This document shows positions 42,781-51,923 of a stretch of 64,000 nt of DNA, piece after piece. Numbering within the stretch: the first letter of the stretch is position 1; each line of letters starts with the position of its first letter. The stretch is from the NCBI RefSeq assembly GCF_035917455.1, contig NZ_CP109078.1:2232001-2296000 (forward strand), written 5' to 3'. The position numbers and the translations under genes are program-made. The DNA is from Micromonospora sp. NBC_01796. Lineage in GTDB: Bacteria; Actinomycetota; Actinomycetes; Mycobacteriales; Micromonosporaceae. The notes beneath the pieces were generated by a model, which was not told where the DNA came from, ran no database searches, and saw only the letters and a program-made list of their open reading frames with translations.

Positions 42781-43773
42781 TCAGAGGTTGGCGATGGTCC
42801 GGAGGATCTCGGCGTAGAAGTTGCCGTCGATGCTGCGGAAGAACGCGAAGTCCTGCCCGGGGCTGCCGAAGAACGGCCGCAGGGTCCAGGCGAGCTGGGT
42901 GCCGACGAAGCCGAACAGCAGGATCCAGATGTAGAGCAGGGTCATGCTCGCCGGCCGCTGACCGGTACCCGCCGGCGCCACCCGGGCACCGGGCTGCTGC
43001 CGGTATCCGGGCGGAAGCTGGTACAACGGCCAGGCCGGCTGGGTCGCCACCTGCGCCGGGGCACCCTGGGCCGGGGCGGCGGGTGCCGCGGCGACCGGTA
43101 CGGGCGCGGTGGTCACCGGTACGGGCGCGGCGAGCGGCGCTCCCCCGTCACCGTTCGCCGCACCAACCGTGACCGGCGCCGGAACGGCGGGCACCTCGGC
43201 GGCAGCGACCGGAACCTGCGCCTGCTGCGGCACCTGCGCCGGCTGGGCCTGCGGCTGTGGCTGGGCGGGAGCGAGCAGGCCGTGCTCGTTGAGGACCTGC
43301 ATGCCGCCGGTCAGGAATTTCAGCCCGACAAAGGCGGAGAGGGTCAGGATCGCCACGTTGAGCAGTTTGAAGAATCCGTAGTCCGGCGCGGTGATCAGGA
43401 AGAAGAGGCTGATCGGCGCGAACGCCACCGCCAGCATCGAGGTGACCGTGATCGCGACCATCACCATCGCCACCGCCTGGCGTACGGAGAGGCGGGCGCC
43501 GAAGACCAGATTGAACAGATACAGCGTCGGCAGACAGATCGCCAGCGTGATCAGGAACAGCAGTGGCAGTTTCACCGCCGAGGTGAGCGCCATCAGGAAA
43601 CTGTGGAAGGCGCCGAGCACGGCACCGTAACAGGCGAGGGCGATCGCCGACGCGGCCAGCATCTTGCCGGTCAACGCATTCAGGTCCCGCTCCTCGACCA
43701 CCTGCTGCCAGATGCCGTGCCGATCCCGGAGAATGCGCTCGATGACGAGCAGGCCGGAGCCGTCAGTTGCCAC
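42781..43773 (-). CDS. Unrecognised multi-pass membrane protein
   Basis: 330 residues. After a short cytoplasmic N-terminus (VIERILRDRHGIWQQVVEER), five or six helices follow (LAASAIALACYGAVLGAF, LPLLFLITLAICLPTLYLF, AVAMVMVAITVTSMLAV, LLNVAILTLSAFVGLKFL). A Pro/Ala/Gln-rich linker of about 100 residues precedes a last helix (LLYIWILLFGFVGTQLAW) and a conserved-looking tail (FFGSPGQDFAFFRSIDGNFYAEIL). No family recognised. GTG 43773 follows AAAGGGA and lies 64 nt downstream of the MsiK-like ATPase gene on the same strand, so co-transcription is possible. Confidence 0.75.
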   Translation of the reverse strand: MATDGSGLLVIERILRDRHGIWQQVVEERDLNALTGKMLAASAIALACYGAVLGAFHSFLMALTSAVKLPLLFLITLAICLPTLYLFNLVFGARLSVRQAVAMVMVAITVTSMLAVAFAPISLFFLITAPDYGFFKLLNVAILTLSAFVGLKFLTGGMQVLNEHGLLAPAQPQPQAQPAQVPQQAQVPVAAAEVPAVPAPVTVGAANGDGGAPLAAPVPVTTAPVPVAAAPAAPAQGAPAQVATQPAWPLYQLPPGYRQQPGARVAPAGTGQRPASMTLLYIWILLFGFVGTQLAWTLRPFFGSPGQDFAFFRSIDGNFYAEILRTIANL

Positions 43774-43837
43774 GGATGATCCCTTTCGGTGGTGGAAAGC
43801 GGAACTTAGCCCATTGACGCTAAGTGGTGGGGGCGCG

Positions 43838-45160
43838 TTACCGCCACCCCACATCAATCCGGTCGCCGCGTTCGTCGAAAAAGTGCAGCGCGTCCATGCG
43901 TACCGAAATGGCCAGTGGATGTCCGGCCGCGACCGCCGGGTACGGCGCCAGCCGGACGGCCAGCTCCGCCGGACGGCGATGGTGCCGGCCCGGATCGTTG
44001 AGCACGCTGGTACGCGCACCGGGGCCGACCGTCTCCCGCTCGACGCCGGGCTGGTTCGGCACGGCGGCCCGACCGGTGAGCCGCTGCACGGCGTGGCCGA
44101 ACCGGCGCAGCCGGCTGCCGGTGGCGGCCTGCTCCCGCGTCGGCCCACCGAGTTCGTCCACGACGATGGCGGTCGCACCGATGTCCAGGAAGGCGAGCGA
44201 CTCGTGCCCGTGGTGCTCCAGGTAGCGGATCCGGCCCTGGAGCACGTCACCGGGGGCGTCCGCCGCGACCGGGGTCAGCGCCTCGGCCCGCATCCCGACC
44301 ACGATCCGCTCACCGTGGTAGTGCGCCACCGCCCGCGACCGGATGTCGTCCCAGGGCAGGTAGAGCGACTGTTCCCCGAGGTTGAGGGTCACGTACCGGT
44401 CGAGGTGGACGTAGACCGACGCCTCCAGCAGGTTCATCCTCGGGCTGCCGAGGAACGCGGCGACGTAGAGGGTGGCGGGGCGGCCGTAGACCTGGGTCGG
44501 CGTACCGACGTCCTGGAGCACGCCCTTGCGCATGATCGCGACCCGGTCGGCCATGGTCAGCGCCTCGGCCTGGTCGTGGGTGACATAGATGGTGCTGACA
44601 CCGAGTTCGCGGACCAGACCGGAGATCTCCGCCCGCAACTCGGCCCGAAGACCGCTGTCGAGGTTGGACAGCGGCTCGTCCATCAGGAACAGGCCGGGTC
44701 GGCGTACGATCGCCCGCCCCATCGCCACCCGCTGCCGCTGCCCGCCGGAGAGCTGGCTCGGTTTGCGGGCGAGTACGTCACCGATGCCCAGGGCGCTGGC
44801 CACGTCGTTGACCCGTTCGGCCCTCGGCGTCGGCTCGACCCCGGACAGCCGCAGCGGGAACGCGATGTTGTCGCCGACCGTCATGTGTGGATAGAGCGCG
44901 AAGTCCTGGAAGACCATGGCGATCCGGCGGTCGCGCGGCGGCAGGTCGTTGGCGAGTTCGCCGTCGAGCAGGATCGCACCGCTGCTCGGCTCCTCCAGCC
45001 CGGCGACCATCCGCAGCACGGTGGACTTGCCGCAGCCCGACGGTCCGAGCAGCACCATGAACTCGCCGTCGTTGACGTCGAGATTCACGCTGTCGACCGC
45101 GACCGTTCCGTCCGCGAACACCTTGGTCACGTCTTTGAGCGCGACGGTTGTCACCGTCAC
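43838..45160 (-). CDS. Carbohydrate ABC transporter ATPase (MalK/MsiK/UgpC family)
   Basis: 440 residues. ATPase domain: Walker [10 protein letters not shown]-loop [12 protein letters not shown], signature [14 protein letters not shown], Walker [13 protein letters not shown] and the switch [15 protein letters not shown]. The C-terminal regulatory (TOBE/OB) region is longer than in MsiK, with an Arg-rich stretch ([19 protein letters not shown]) and a final [17 protein letters not shown]. No permease or binding-protein gene is adjacent, as for multitask ATPases such as MsiK. GTG 45154 fits a ribosome site (GGAGG) better than GTG 45160, so the start may be two codons later. Confidence 0.9.
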   Translation of the reverse strand: MTVTTVALKDVTKVFADGTVAVDSVNLDVNDGEFMVLLGPSGCGKSTVLRMVAGLEEPSSGAILLDGELANDLPPRDRRIAMVFQDFALYPHMTVGDNIAFPLRLSGVEPTPRAERVNDVASALGIGDVLARKPSQLSGGQRQRVAMGRAIVRRPGLFLMDEPLSNLDSGLRAELRAEISGLVRELGVSTIYVTHDQAEALTMADRVAIMRKGVLQDVGTPTQVYGRPATLYVAAFLGSPRMNLLEASVYVHLDRYVTLNLGEQSLYLPWDDIRSRAVAHYHGERIVVGMRAEALTPVAADAPGDVLQGRIRYLEHHGHESLAFLDIGATAIVVDELGGPTREQAATGSRLRRFGHAVQRLTGRAAVPNQPGVERETVGPGARTSVLNDPGRHHRRPAELAVRLAPYPAVAAGHPLAISVRMDALHFFDERGDRIDVGWR

Positions 45161-45370
45161 CTCCCCGCAGCATCGAGCCGGCCCCCGAGATGACTGTGAC
45201 GAGGATCATCGCCCACGCCCATCGGGTAAACGTTCCATGCTCATACTGTGACGACGCGGTAACTCGCTCGCAAAAGGACTCTGCTAGCCCGTACGCGGAC
45301 CCCGTCGGCCCGGCCGTGGGTCCCCGCGCGTGGCGACCCGGCCACACCGACCGGTACGCATCGACGCTGG

Positions 45371-47383
45371 TCAGCGCCGGTGTGTCACCCACGGTTCGGT
45401 GTCCTGGTCGACCCCCAGCCCGGTCAGCCCGGTGAGGCTGGACTCGGTCCCGAACTCCCGGTGCCGGGGCAGGCCGGACCACTGCATGCCGGCGCCGCGC
45501 AGGAAATATTCCAGACCCGGATCCCAGGTGTGGCCGTCCGAGCGGCGCTGGTAGACGTAACCGAGCGGGTGGGTCCGGTAGATCAGGCCACCGGAACGGC
45601 GTACCCGGTCGAGCAGTCCCCGGTCGATCGAGCGCGGCACCGGACGCCAGCCGCCGACCTGCTCCAGGTCGCCCCGGCTGATCAGCATCGTGCCGCCGGC
45701 GACCACCGAGATGTACTCCTCGGCGAGGCCGACGTCCCGGCGGACGGTGGTGTCCAGGGTCTGCAGGTAGACGAACTCCGCGCCCTTGCCGACCAGGGTC
45801 GCGCCCGAATAGTGCCGGGCCAGCACCAGATCCCAGACGTGTTCCGGGCCGTACGTGTCGTCGTCGTCGAACTTCGTCACCAGGCTGCCCCGGGCGCGGG
45901 CGGTGGCGGCACCGATCGCCTCACCGAAACCGTGCTCCGGCGGCAGCGTCATGATCTCGATCGGCCGGGAACTGCGGGCCACCCGGGCGCGCAACTCCGC
46001 CGGCACCTCGACGCCGTGCAGGCAGAGCACGATCTCCAGATTCGGGTACGTCTGGTTCTCGATCGCGTTGACCGCCTCGATCACGTGCTGGAGACGCTTC
46101 GTCACCAGCAACGCGCTCACCGACGGCACCGCCGTCAGGCTCGGGAACGTGGTGGCGGCCAGCCGGGGCAGCGTGAACCCACTGGCGTGCAGCCGCATCG
46201 CCGACCGGCGCAGCGCGACCGCGCGTACCTCCCACTCCAGGTCGTCGTCGCTGCGGGCGGGCAGGTCCTCGCGCAGCGCGTCGCGTACCTCGTCGGCCAG
46301 GTGCACCCCGACCTCGTCCGGCAGCCCCGGTACGTGCACCAGCAGCCCGGCCAGGACCAGGTGCACCAGGAACGCGGCCTCGGCGACCGGATGCCGGGCC
46401 GGCACCCGGGCGCAGTGCACCACCCCGGTCGAGACCAGCGCCGCGAGCGCCTCCTCGCCGAACCACGGCCGGTCGATCCGGCCCTCGCAGAGCGGACCGT
46501 CCGGGCCGGTGAGCCGGTAACCCCAACCGTCCTCTGCGTCGGTGAAGGTCAACTCGGCCCGGCCGGCGGACCGGCCGAACGGGCCGTAGCGGTGTTGCAC
46601 CACCGAACGTTCGAGGTCGACCAGGACCGTCGCCGGCCGGGAGGCGGCGCCGGCACCGTACGGGTTGGCGGCGAGGGTGGTCGCGTACAGGTCGGCCGGG
46701 GTGGGTGCGGCCACCGCGGAGTCGACCACCTCGACGACGCTGGTCTCGGTGACGGCCGGCTGCTCCAGCGGCCGGGGCTCACCACTGGCGGTCAGCACCA
46801 GGTCATGGGCCCGGATGTCGTTGTTCTCCGGCAGCGCCCCGGAAACCACGGCGGTGTTCTGTCCCCCGCCGAGCCAGGCCGGCAGTACGTCCTGGGCGGT
46901 CACGTCGGCACTCGCCGGCTGCGGCAGCGCCCTGACCGGGGTGAACAGCGGGATGACCGCGGCGAGTACGGAGCGTAGCGGGGTCGACCAGCGCACCTCG
47001 ATGTCGACCATCGCCCGACCCTCACCGGTACGCGGGAACCGGGTCCGGTGCGCGAGTACGTGCCGGATCGCGCCGAGCCGGCCGGACCAGCCGCCCTGCG
47101 GGATCCGCCAGGAGTCGACCACAACGGTGACCCGGCGTACGTGAACCAGTGAGAAGGGGTGGTCGAGCAGGTGCCGCAGCCAGTCGACGGACTCGGCCGC
47201 GATCGCCACCCGGCCGACCTGGTCACCGGGTCCCGGCGCCGGGCGGCCGCCGGACCTGCCGGGCACCTCGGTCAGTCCGGAGCCCATCATCGCGACCGGC
47301 CAGCGCCGACGGCGCAGACCTCGCCGGTCACCGATCACCAGCCGCCAGTGGCTGTACATCTCCGGCGTGTCCTTGCTCGACAA
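45371..47383 (-). CDS. Large GT2-type glycosyltransferase with N-terminal extension
   Basis: 670 residues. The C-terminal half (about 400-650) has the GT2 pattern: SVSALLVTKRLQHVIEAVNA, NQTYPNLEIVLCLHG, GFGEAIGAATARARGSLVTKFDDDDTY (DxD), TMLISRGDLEQVGGWRP. The first about 380 residues are not a recognised domain and contain mixed alpha/beta segments. I chose TTG 47383 because GAGAGGGA precedes it; ATG 47359 (MYSHWRL) has a ribosome site too close. It is divergent from another GT2 gene at 47692 and probably acts on surface glycans. Confidence 0.82.
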   Translation of the reverse strand: MSSKDTPEMYSHWRLVIGDRRGLRRRRWPVAMMGSGLTEVPGRSGGRPAPGPGDQVGRVAIAAESVDWLRHLLDHPFSLVHVRRVTVVVDSWRIPQGGWSGRLGAIRHVLAHRTRFPRTGEGRAMVDIEVRWSTPLRSVLAAVIPLFTPVRALPQPASADVTAQDVLPAWLGGGQNTAVVSGALPENNDIRAHDLVLTASGEPRPLEQPAVTETSVVEVVDSAVAAPTPADLYATTLAANPYGAGAASRPATVLVDLERSVVQHRYGPFGRSAGRAELTFTDAEDGWGYRLTGPDGPLCEGRIDRPWFGEEALAALVSTGVVHCARVPARHPVAEAAFLVHLVLAGLLVHVPGLPDEVGVHLADEVRDALREDLPARSDDDLEWEVRAVALRRSAMRLHASGFTLPRLAATTFPSLTAVPSVSALLVTKRLQHVIEAVNAIENQTYPNLEIVLCLHGVEVPAELRARVARSSRPIEIMTLPPEHGFGEAIGAATARARGSLVTKFDDDDTYGPEHVWDLVLARHYSGATLVGKGAEFVYLQTLDTTVRRDVGLAEEYISVVAGGTMLISRGDLEQVGGWRPVPRSIDRGLLDRVRRSGGLIYRTHPLGYVYQRRSDGHTWDPGLEYFLRGAGMQWSGLPRHREFGTESSLTGLTGLGVDQDTEPWVTHRR

Positions 47384-47691
47384 ACCCGGTCCCTCTCTGC
47401 GTCTGGTGGCGGCCGAGGGCGGGCTCGCCGCCGACAGCCTGTGACGCCGGACAGACGCCGCCACAGCCGTACTGACAACCCCGAAGATCCCACGATAGCC
47501 CGTCAAAAGCGTACGCGCCGAGTTGCCCGCAAGCCCGTAGGCGAACCGGTTCGGCAGCTCATCCGATGTGCACGGGGTGCTCCGGGCCGGTTACGTTCGG
47601 GTCGGCGGGGCGCTCTCGAACCGGTGGACGGGCGCCTGCGACCGGCGAGCACCGCCCGGTACGGCGGTTGCACATCGTTAGACTGTGGTTC
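47384..47691. other. Divergent region between two GT2 genes
   Basis: 308 nt. It carries the start regions of both genes. On the plus strand, TAGACT at 47679-47684 sits 7 nt before the GTG, as in a leaderless transcript. GGGGCGCTCTCGA near 47587 is only half of a GAGCGCTC operator. No coding signal seen. Confidence 0.5.
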
Positions 47692-49347
47692 GTGTCGAGC
47701 CGGAATCGTGTCCCATCGGATGTGCACCCACATCAGGTCAAGTTGGTCCGCAACGATTGGAGCCCGCTCAAGCCAGGCGAAATAGGCGAATGGCAGCCGA
47801 CGAGGTCGGTCTCGGTCGTTATCCCCGCGTACAACTGCCAGGAGTCGCTGAACCTCACCCTGGCCTCGCTGAGCCACCAGACGTACCCGGACCACCTGCT
47901 CGAGGTGGTCGTCGCCGACGACGGCAGTGAACCACCGATCGAACTGCCGAAGATCCGCCCGACCAACTGCCGGATCGTCCGGGTCCCGGAACACTCCACC
48001 GGTTGGGGCCGATCCAACGCCCTGCACGTCGGTGCGATCAACAGCGAAGGCGAAATCCTGCACTGGCTCGACGCCGACATGGTCGTCTTCCCGGAGCACG
48101 TCGAGGCCCAGGTCCGCTGGCACCACGTATCCGAAGAGGCTGTCACTCTCGGTTACAAGAGGTTCGTGGCGAGCGACTTCCCGACGCCGGAGGAGGTCTC
48201 CGAGCGGGCCGTGGCTGGGACCCTCGACAAGCTCTACCGGATCCAGGACACCGAGCCGCACGACTACGTCGAGAAGCTGATCAACGACACCGACCAGCTC
48301 CGGGGCGGTGACCACCTCAACTTCCGGGCCCACGTCGGCGCGACCGCCGCGCTCACCCGCACCCTCTACCTCGCCGCCGGTGGCCTCAACACCGAACTGC
48401 GACTCGGCGAGGACACCGAGTTCGGCTACCGGCTGACCCAACTCGGCGCCGTTTTCATCCCCGAGCCACGGGCCGGGAGCTGGCACATGGGTGCCACCCA
48501 CATGATGACGAAGGGCGACGCGCTGCGCCGCTACAACCACCCGTACCTGGCCGAACTGATGCCCCACCCGCGCTACCTGCGACCGGCCGCGAACCGGTCC
48601 TGGGCGGTTCCGCTGATCACCGCCGTGGTCCAGGCCGAGGGGTCGTTCGAACTGGTACGCGCCTGCGTCGACCGGCTCCTCGCCGGGGACCAGACCGACC
48701 TGCGGGTCAAGCTGGTGGCGGACTGGGACGCGATCGACGACAACCGTCGGTCCGTACTCGCCGATCCGCTGCTCGACCGGCGGCTGCTCCAGGTCACCTA
48801 CCGGTCCGAGTCCCGGGTCGAACTCGTACGCCAGGCGCCGGAGACCGTCTTCCCGTCCCCGTTCCTGCTGAACGTTCCGCCGCACCTCGGGGTGGACGTC
48901 AACACCGTACGGCGGATGGTGGCGGAGGCCGACGAGTGGCAGGCCGGCCTGGTCCGGTTGCTGCCCACCGGGGCGACGTCGCCGGCCGAGGCGCTGGCCC
49001 TGTGGCGTACCTCCGCCCTGAGCCGCGCCCAGCGCGTACGCCGACCGGGCGAGCAGCTCGACAAGGTGGTGGCGGAGGTGGCCGGCGAGCGCTGGGTCAG
49101 CGGCGACGAGTTCGGGGTGGTCAACCTCGCCCTGCTCTCCCCCGCCGGTCTGACCTCGCCCCGACCCCGGTTGGTCCAGCCGTCCGGCAAGCGCGCCCGC
49201 CGGTCGTACAGCGACACCGAGACCATCCCCGTCGGCGGCGTACGCTCCCTGGCCAACGCCACCCGCTTCGTCGCCCGCCAAGCCGCCATCGGCGTAGCCC
49301 GCAAAGTCCGCCGCCGCGTAACCCGCCCCACCCCACCCTCGAACTAA
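47692..49347 (+). CDS. GT2 family glycosyltransferase with C-terminal extension
   Basis: 551 residues. GT-A domain (about 35-300): SVSVVIPAYNCQESLNLTLA, LEVVVADDGSEPP, GWGRSNALHVG, ILHWLDADMVVFPEH (DxD) and LRLGEDTEFGYRLTQLGA. A second alpha/beta region follows (about 330-500, ITAVVQAEGSFELVRACVDRLL), then a basic C-terminal tail rich in Arg. GTG 47692 is preceded at 7 nt by TAGACT, so translation is probably leaderless; a GTG-free upstream frame exists but lacks coding character. It ends at the palindrome/C-tract element. Confidence 0.88.
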   Translation: MSSRNRVPSDVHPHQVKLVRNDWSPLKPGEIGEWQPTRSVSVVIPAYNCQESLNLTLASLSHQTYPDHLLEVVVADDGSEPPIELPKIRPTNCRIVRVPEHSTGWGRSNALHVGAINSEGEILHWLDADMVVFPEHVEAQVRWHHVSEEAVTLGYKRFVASDFPTPEEVSERAVAGTLDKLYRIQDTEPHDYVEKLINDTDQLRGGDHLNFRAHVGATAALTRTLYLAAGGLNTELRLGEDTEFGYRLTQLGAVFIPEPRAGSWHMGATHMMTKGDALRRYNHPYLAELMPHPRYLRPAANRSWAVPLITAVVQAEGSFELVRACVDRLLAGDQTDLRVKLVADWDAIDDNRRSVLADPLLDRRLLQVTYRSESRVELVRQAPETVFPSPFLLNVPPHLGVDVNTVRRMVAEADEWQAGLVRLLPTGATSPAEALALWRTSALSRAQRVRRPGEQLDKVVAEVAGERWVSGDEFGVVNLALLSPAGLTSPRPRLVQPSGKRARRSYSDTETIPVGGVRSLANATRFVARQAAIGVARKVRRRVTRPTPPSN

Positions 49348-49532
49348 CCCCCACCCCACCCCACCCCACCCGCCCCGCCCCGCCCCGCCCCGGCCCGGCC
49401 CGGCCGTCGATCTTGCAGTTGTGGCGCCACGAATTGCGCGAGTAGTCGCATTTGTTCACCGCCACAACTGCAAGATCGCCGCGTTCATGGGGGCGGGGGG
49501 AGGGGGGCGGGGAGGGAGGCGGGGGGGAGGGG
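49346..49532. repeat. Palindrome flanked by C-rich and G-rich tracts between convergent genes
   Basis: The 19-bp arms CGATCTTGCAGTTGTGGCG (49408-49426) and its exact complement (49460-49478) frame a 33-nt spacer. To the left, 49350-49407 is built of CCCCA then CCCCG units; to the right, 49491-49532 is nearly pure G runs. The whole therefore folds as one large inverted element that can end transcription from both sides. The core resembles an intergenic repeat that I recall from Micromonosporaceae genomes (not checked). Confidence 0.75.
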
Positions 49533-49533
49533 G

Positions 49534-51918
49534 CTAGGTGAGGGGGGTGAGGCGGATTGCTTCTCGTTCTCGGTCGGGGAGGAGTTCGAGGCGGCGGCCT
49601 GCCACTGGCACGTCGCGGGGTAGGGAGCGGCGGGCGGCGACGTCGAAGGGGAGGTCGACGGGGGGTGCCTCGGCGCCCTGCCGGTAGAGCAGGAGCCAGT
49701 CGCCGTCCGGGAGGGCGGTCGCACCGGCGACCGGGATCCGTACCCGCCAGCCGGCGGAGACCTCGGCCGGCAGTTCGAGATCGGGCGGGAGGACCTCGTT
49801 CGGGTCCGCGCCGGTGCGCTGGCGCAGCACGATCCGCAGGTCACCCCAGTCGTGCTGACCGCCGGGCAGCTCACCGAGGAACGACAGCATGCCGTCGGCC
49901 AGTTCGGCGGCGTGCACCACCGGACCCGGCGGCAGCACCCGCAACGCCAGGATCTCGTCGTCGGTCGGGCGGGCGAGTACCTCCACCTCGCCGACGGTCT
50001 GCCGGGCACCGGTGAAGCCGGCGGCCACCGGCAGTTCCCACGCCCCGCCGTCCGGGTCGGCGTAGGCCACCCGCCACCCGGCGCCCACCTCGCCGACCAG
50101 GGGTGACCAGTGCGCCAACCCGGCGGCGGTCACCAGTTCGGCCACCGGGATCCGTGCCGTCCACCCCACCCCGCACGGCCCCGCCCCGGCACCGACTCCG
50201 ACCGACGCCGCCTCGACCGAACCGCCGTCGGCCGGCTCCACCGGGTACGAACGCCAGAGCACCCCGGCGGTACGGGCGAGCCGCAGCGTCGCCCCCGCCG
50301 GACGGCTCAGCGCACGCCCCTCGACCAGCAGGGTGTTGCCGTCGATCCGGGTGCCGGTGACCCACGCCTGCGGCCGTTCCACCCGCAGCCGCAACCCGGC
50401 GCGGTGCGGGTACGGAACCACCCGTACCCCGTCGGCGACCCACCGGGCGGGCAGCGCCGGCCGGGCGTCACCGAGGCCGAGGGTGCGCCGCTGCGGTCCA
50501 CCGGGATTGACCAACGCCACGTTGAAGACCCACTCGCCGGCCCGCCACCCGTCCCGCCCCGTCAACCGGCGCGGGTCGACCACGGCGGAGAACCCGGACC
50601 AGCCGTACGGCACCGAGCTGGGCGCCTCGGCCACCCGACGGGGGCGGCTCGGCAGGCGCAGGATCCGGCGCCGCCCGGTGGCCTCACGCAGCCAGAACAC
50701 CCGAGCCGAGGCCCACGGTTGGGCCGCCCCACGGGCCACGTCGTAGGCCAGGCCGCGTACGTGCAGCCGCCCGTCGACCCAGCGCGCCTCGTGCACCTCG
50801 GTCCGCACCCCCGGGCCGAGCTGGAACAGTCGACGGGGTGCGGCCGGGTGACCGGCGTCGAGCAGCGGCAACCGGAGGTAACGCCCCCCGCCCCGGCGTA
50901 CCACCGGCGGGGTGGCGTCGAGCCGGCTGGCCGCCACCACCTCGACCACCTCCGGCAGGGCCCGTGCGCGAGCCAGGTGCCAGGCCACCCGCAACCGCGC
51001 CACCAGCCGGTCGAGCACCCGCTCGTCGACCCGGCTCAGGTAGTCGGTGGCCAGGTCGCGGAAACGCTCCCGGTACGCCTGGTCGACGTCCGGCAGCAGA
51101 TCCAGGAAGATCCGCAGGTCGTTGACGAGCGTGGTCTCGTCGTACCAGTCCTTGAGCTTGCGGTCGAGGGCGGCGAGCGACCGGCTGGCACTGTCCACGG
51201 CGGCGAACCGGTCGACCAGGTTGCGCACCTCGTGCTGCCGTTGGGTGATCGACAACTCGGCGCCCGGCTCACGTTGGCGCCAGTAGTAGACCGGCAGGTC
51301 GAGCACGTCCACCGACCCGGCCAGCGCGTACGCGGGCACGGTCAGCGGGATGTCCTCGTAGCGCACCCCCTCGGGGAACCTGAGCCCGTGCTTGTCCCAG
51401 AACGAGCGGCGGAACACCTTGTTGCAGGCCAGCCGGTCGTAGACCAGGTTCCGCTGCGCCTTCAGGCTGGTCCGCAGGGCGGTGACCCGGTGGGTGCCCC
51501 GGTGCAGCGGCGACTGCCGCAGGCCACGCGACGTGAGCAGGGCGACGTTGCCGGAGGCGAAGTCGGACCCGGTCTGCTCCAGCGCCCCGACCAGCAACTC
51601 CAGCGCGTACGGCGGCAGCAGGTCGTCGCTGTCCACGAAGGTCAGGTAGTCACCGGCGGCGGCCTCCACCCCGGTGTTCCGGGCGGCGCCCAGTCCCCGG
51701 TTGGACTGTCGGATCAGCCGGAACCGGTTGTCGGTGGCGGTGTACCGCTCGGCGATCTCGCCACTGTCGTCGGTGGACCCGTCGTCGACCAGGACCACGT
51801 CCAGATCCGGGTACGTCTGACCGGCGATCGAGTCGAGACACTCGACCAGGTAACTACGTACGTTGTAGATCGGTACGACGACGGTGATCAACGCGCCCAA
51901 AGCCGGCCTCCCAGGCAC
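49534..51918 (-). CDS. GT2 glycosyltransferase with long C-terminal beta-rich region
   Basis: 794 residues. GT-A domain (about 8-230): LITVVVPIYNVRSYLVECLDSI, DVVLVDDGSTDDSGEI, GLGAARNTGVEAA, YLTFVDSDDLLPP and the acceptor segment VRYEDIPLTVPAYAL. The remainder, about 560 residues, has a helical part (about 250-340) and repeated Trp-containing beta segments of the sort seen in wall-polymer glycosyltransferases. It is last in the polymer export operon, 5 nt after the GT2-TagF gene. GTG 51918 is taken as start; TTG nine codons later is an alternative. Stop adjoins the G-rich tract. Confidence 0.87.
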   Translation of the reverse strand: MPGRPALGALITVVVPIYNVRSYLVECLDSIAGQTYPDLDVVLVDDGSTDDSGEIAERYTATDNRFRLIRQSNRGLGAARNTGVEAAAGDYLTFVDSDDLLPPYALELLVGALEQTGSDFASGNVALLTSRGLRQSPLHRGTHRVTALRTSLKAQRNLVYDRLACNKVFRRSFWDKHGLRFPEGVRYEDIPLTVPAYALAGSVDVLDLPVYYWRQREPGAELSITQRQHEVRNLVDRFAAVDSASRSLAALDRKLKDWYDETTLVNDLRIFLDLLPDVDQAYRERFRDLATDYLSRVDERVLDRLVARLRVAWHLARARALPEVVEVVAASRLDATPPVVRRGGGRYLRLPLLDAGHPAAPRRLFQLGPGVRTEVHEARWVDGRLHVRGLAYDVARGAAQPWASARVFWLREATGRRRILRLPSRPRRVAEAPSSVPYGWSGFSAVVDPRRLTGRDGWRAGEWVFNVALVNPGGPQRRTLGLGDARPALPARWVADGVRVVPYPHRAGLRLRVERPQAWVTGTRIDGNTLLVEGRALSRPAGATLRLARTAGVLWRSYPVEPADGGSVEAASVGVGAGAGPCGVGWTARIPVAELVTAAGLAHWSPLVGEVGAGWRVAYADPDGGAWELPVAAGFTGARQTVGEVEVLARPTDDEILALRVLPPGPVVHAAELADGMLSFLGELPGGQHDWGDLRIVLRQRTGADPNEVLPPDLELPAEVSAGWRVRIPVAGATALPDGDWLLLYRQGAEAPPVDLPFDVAARRSLPRDVPVAGRRLELLPDREREAIRLTPLT

Positions 51919-51923
51919 CCGTG

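Noticed and set aside
47580-47596. GAGCGCTC-like operator upstream of the GT2 gene
   Set aside because: Only one half (GGGGCGCTCTC) fits; the other half lacks symmetry.
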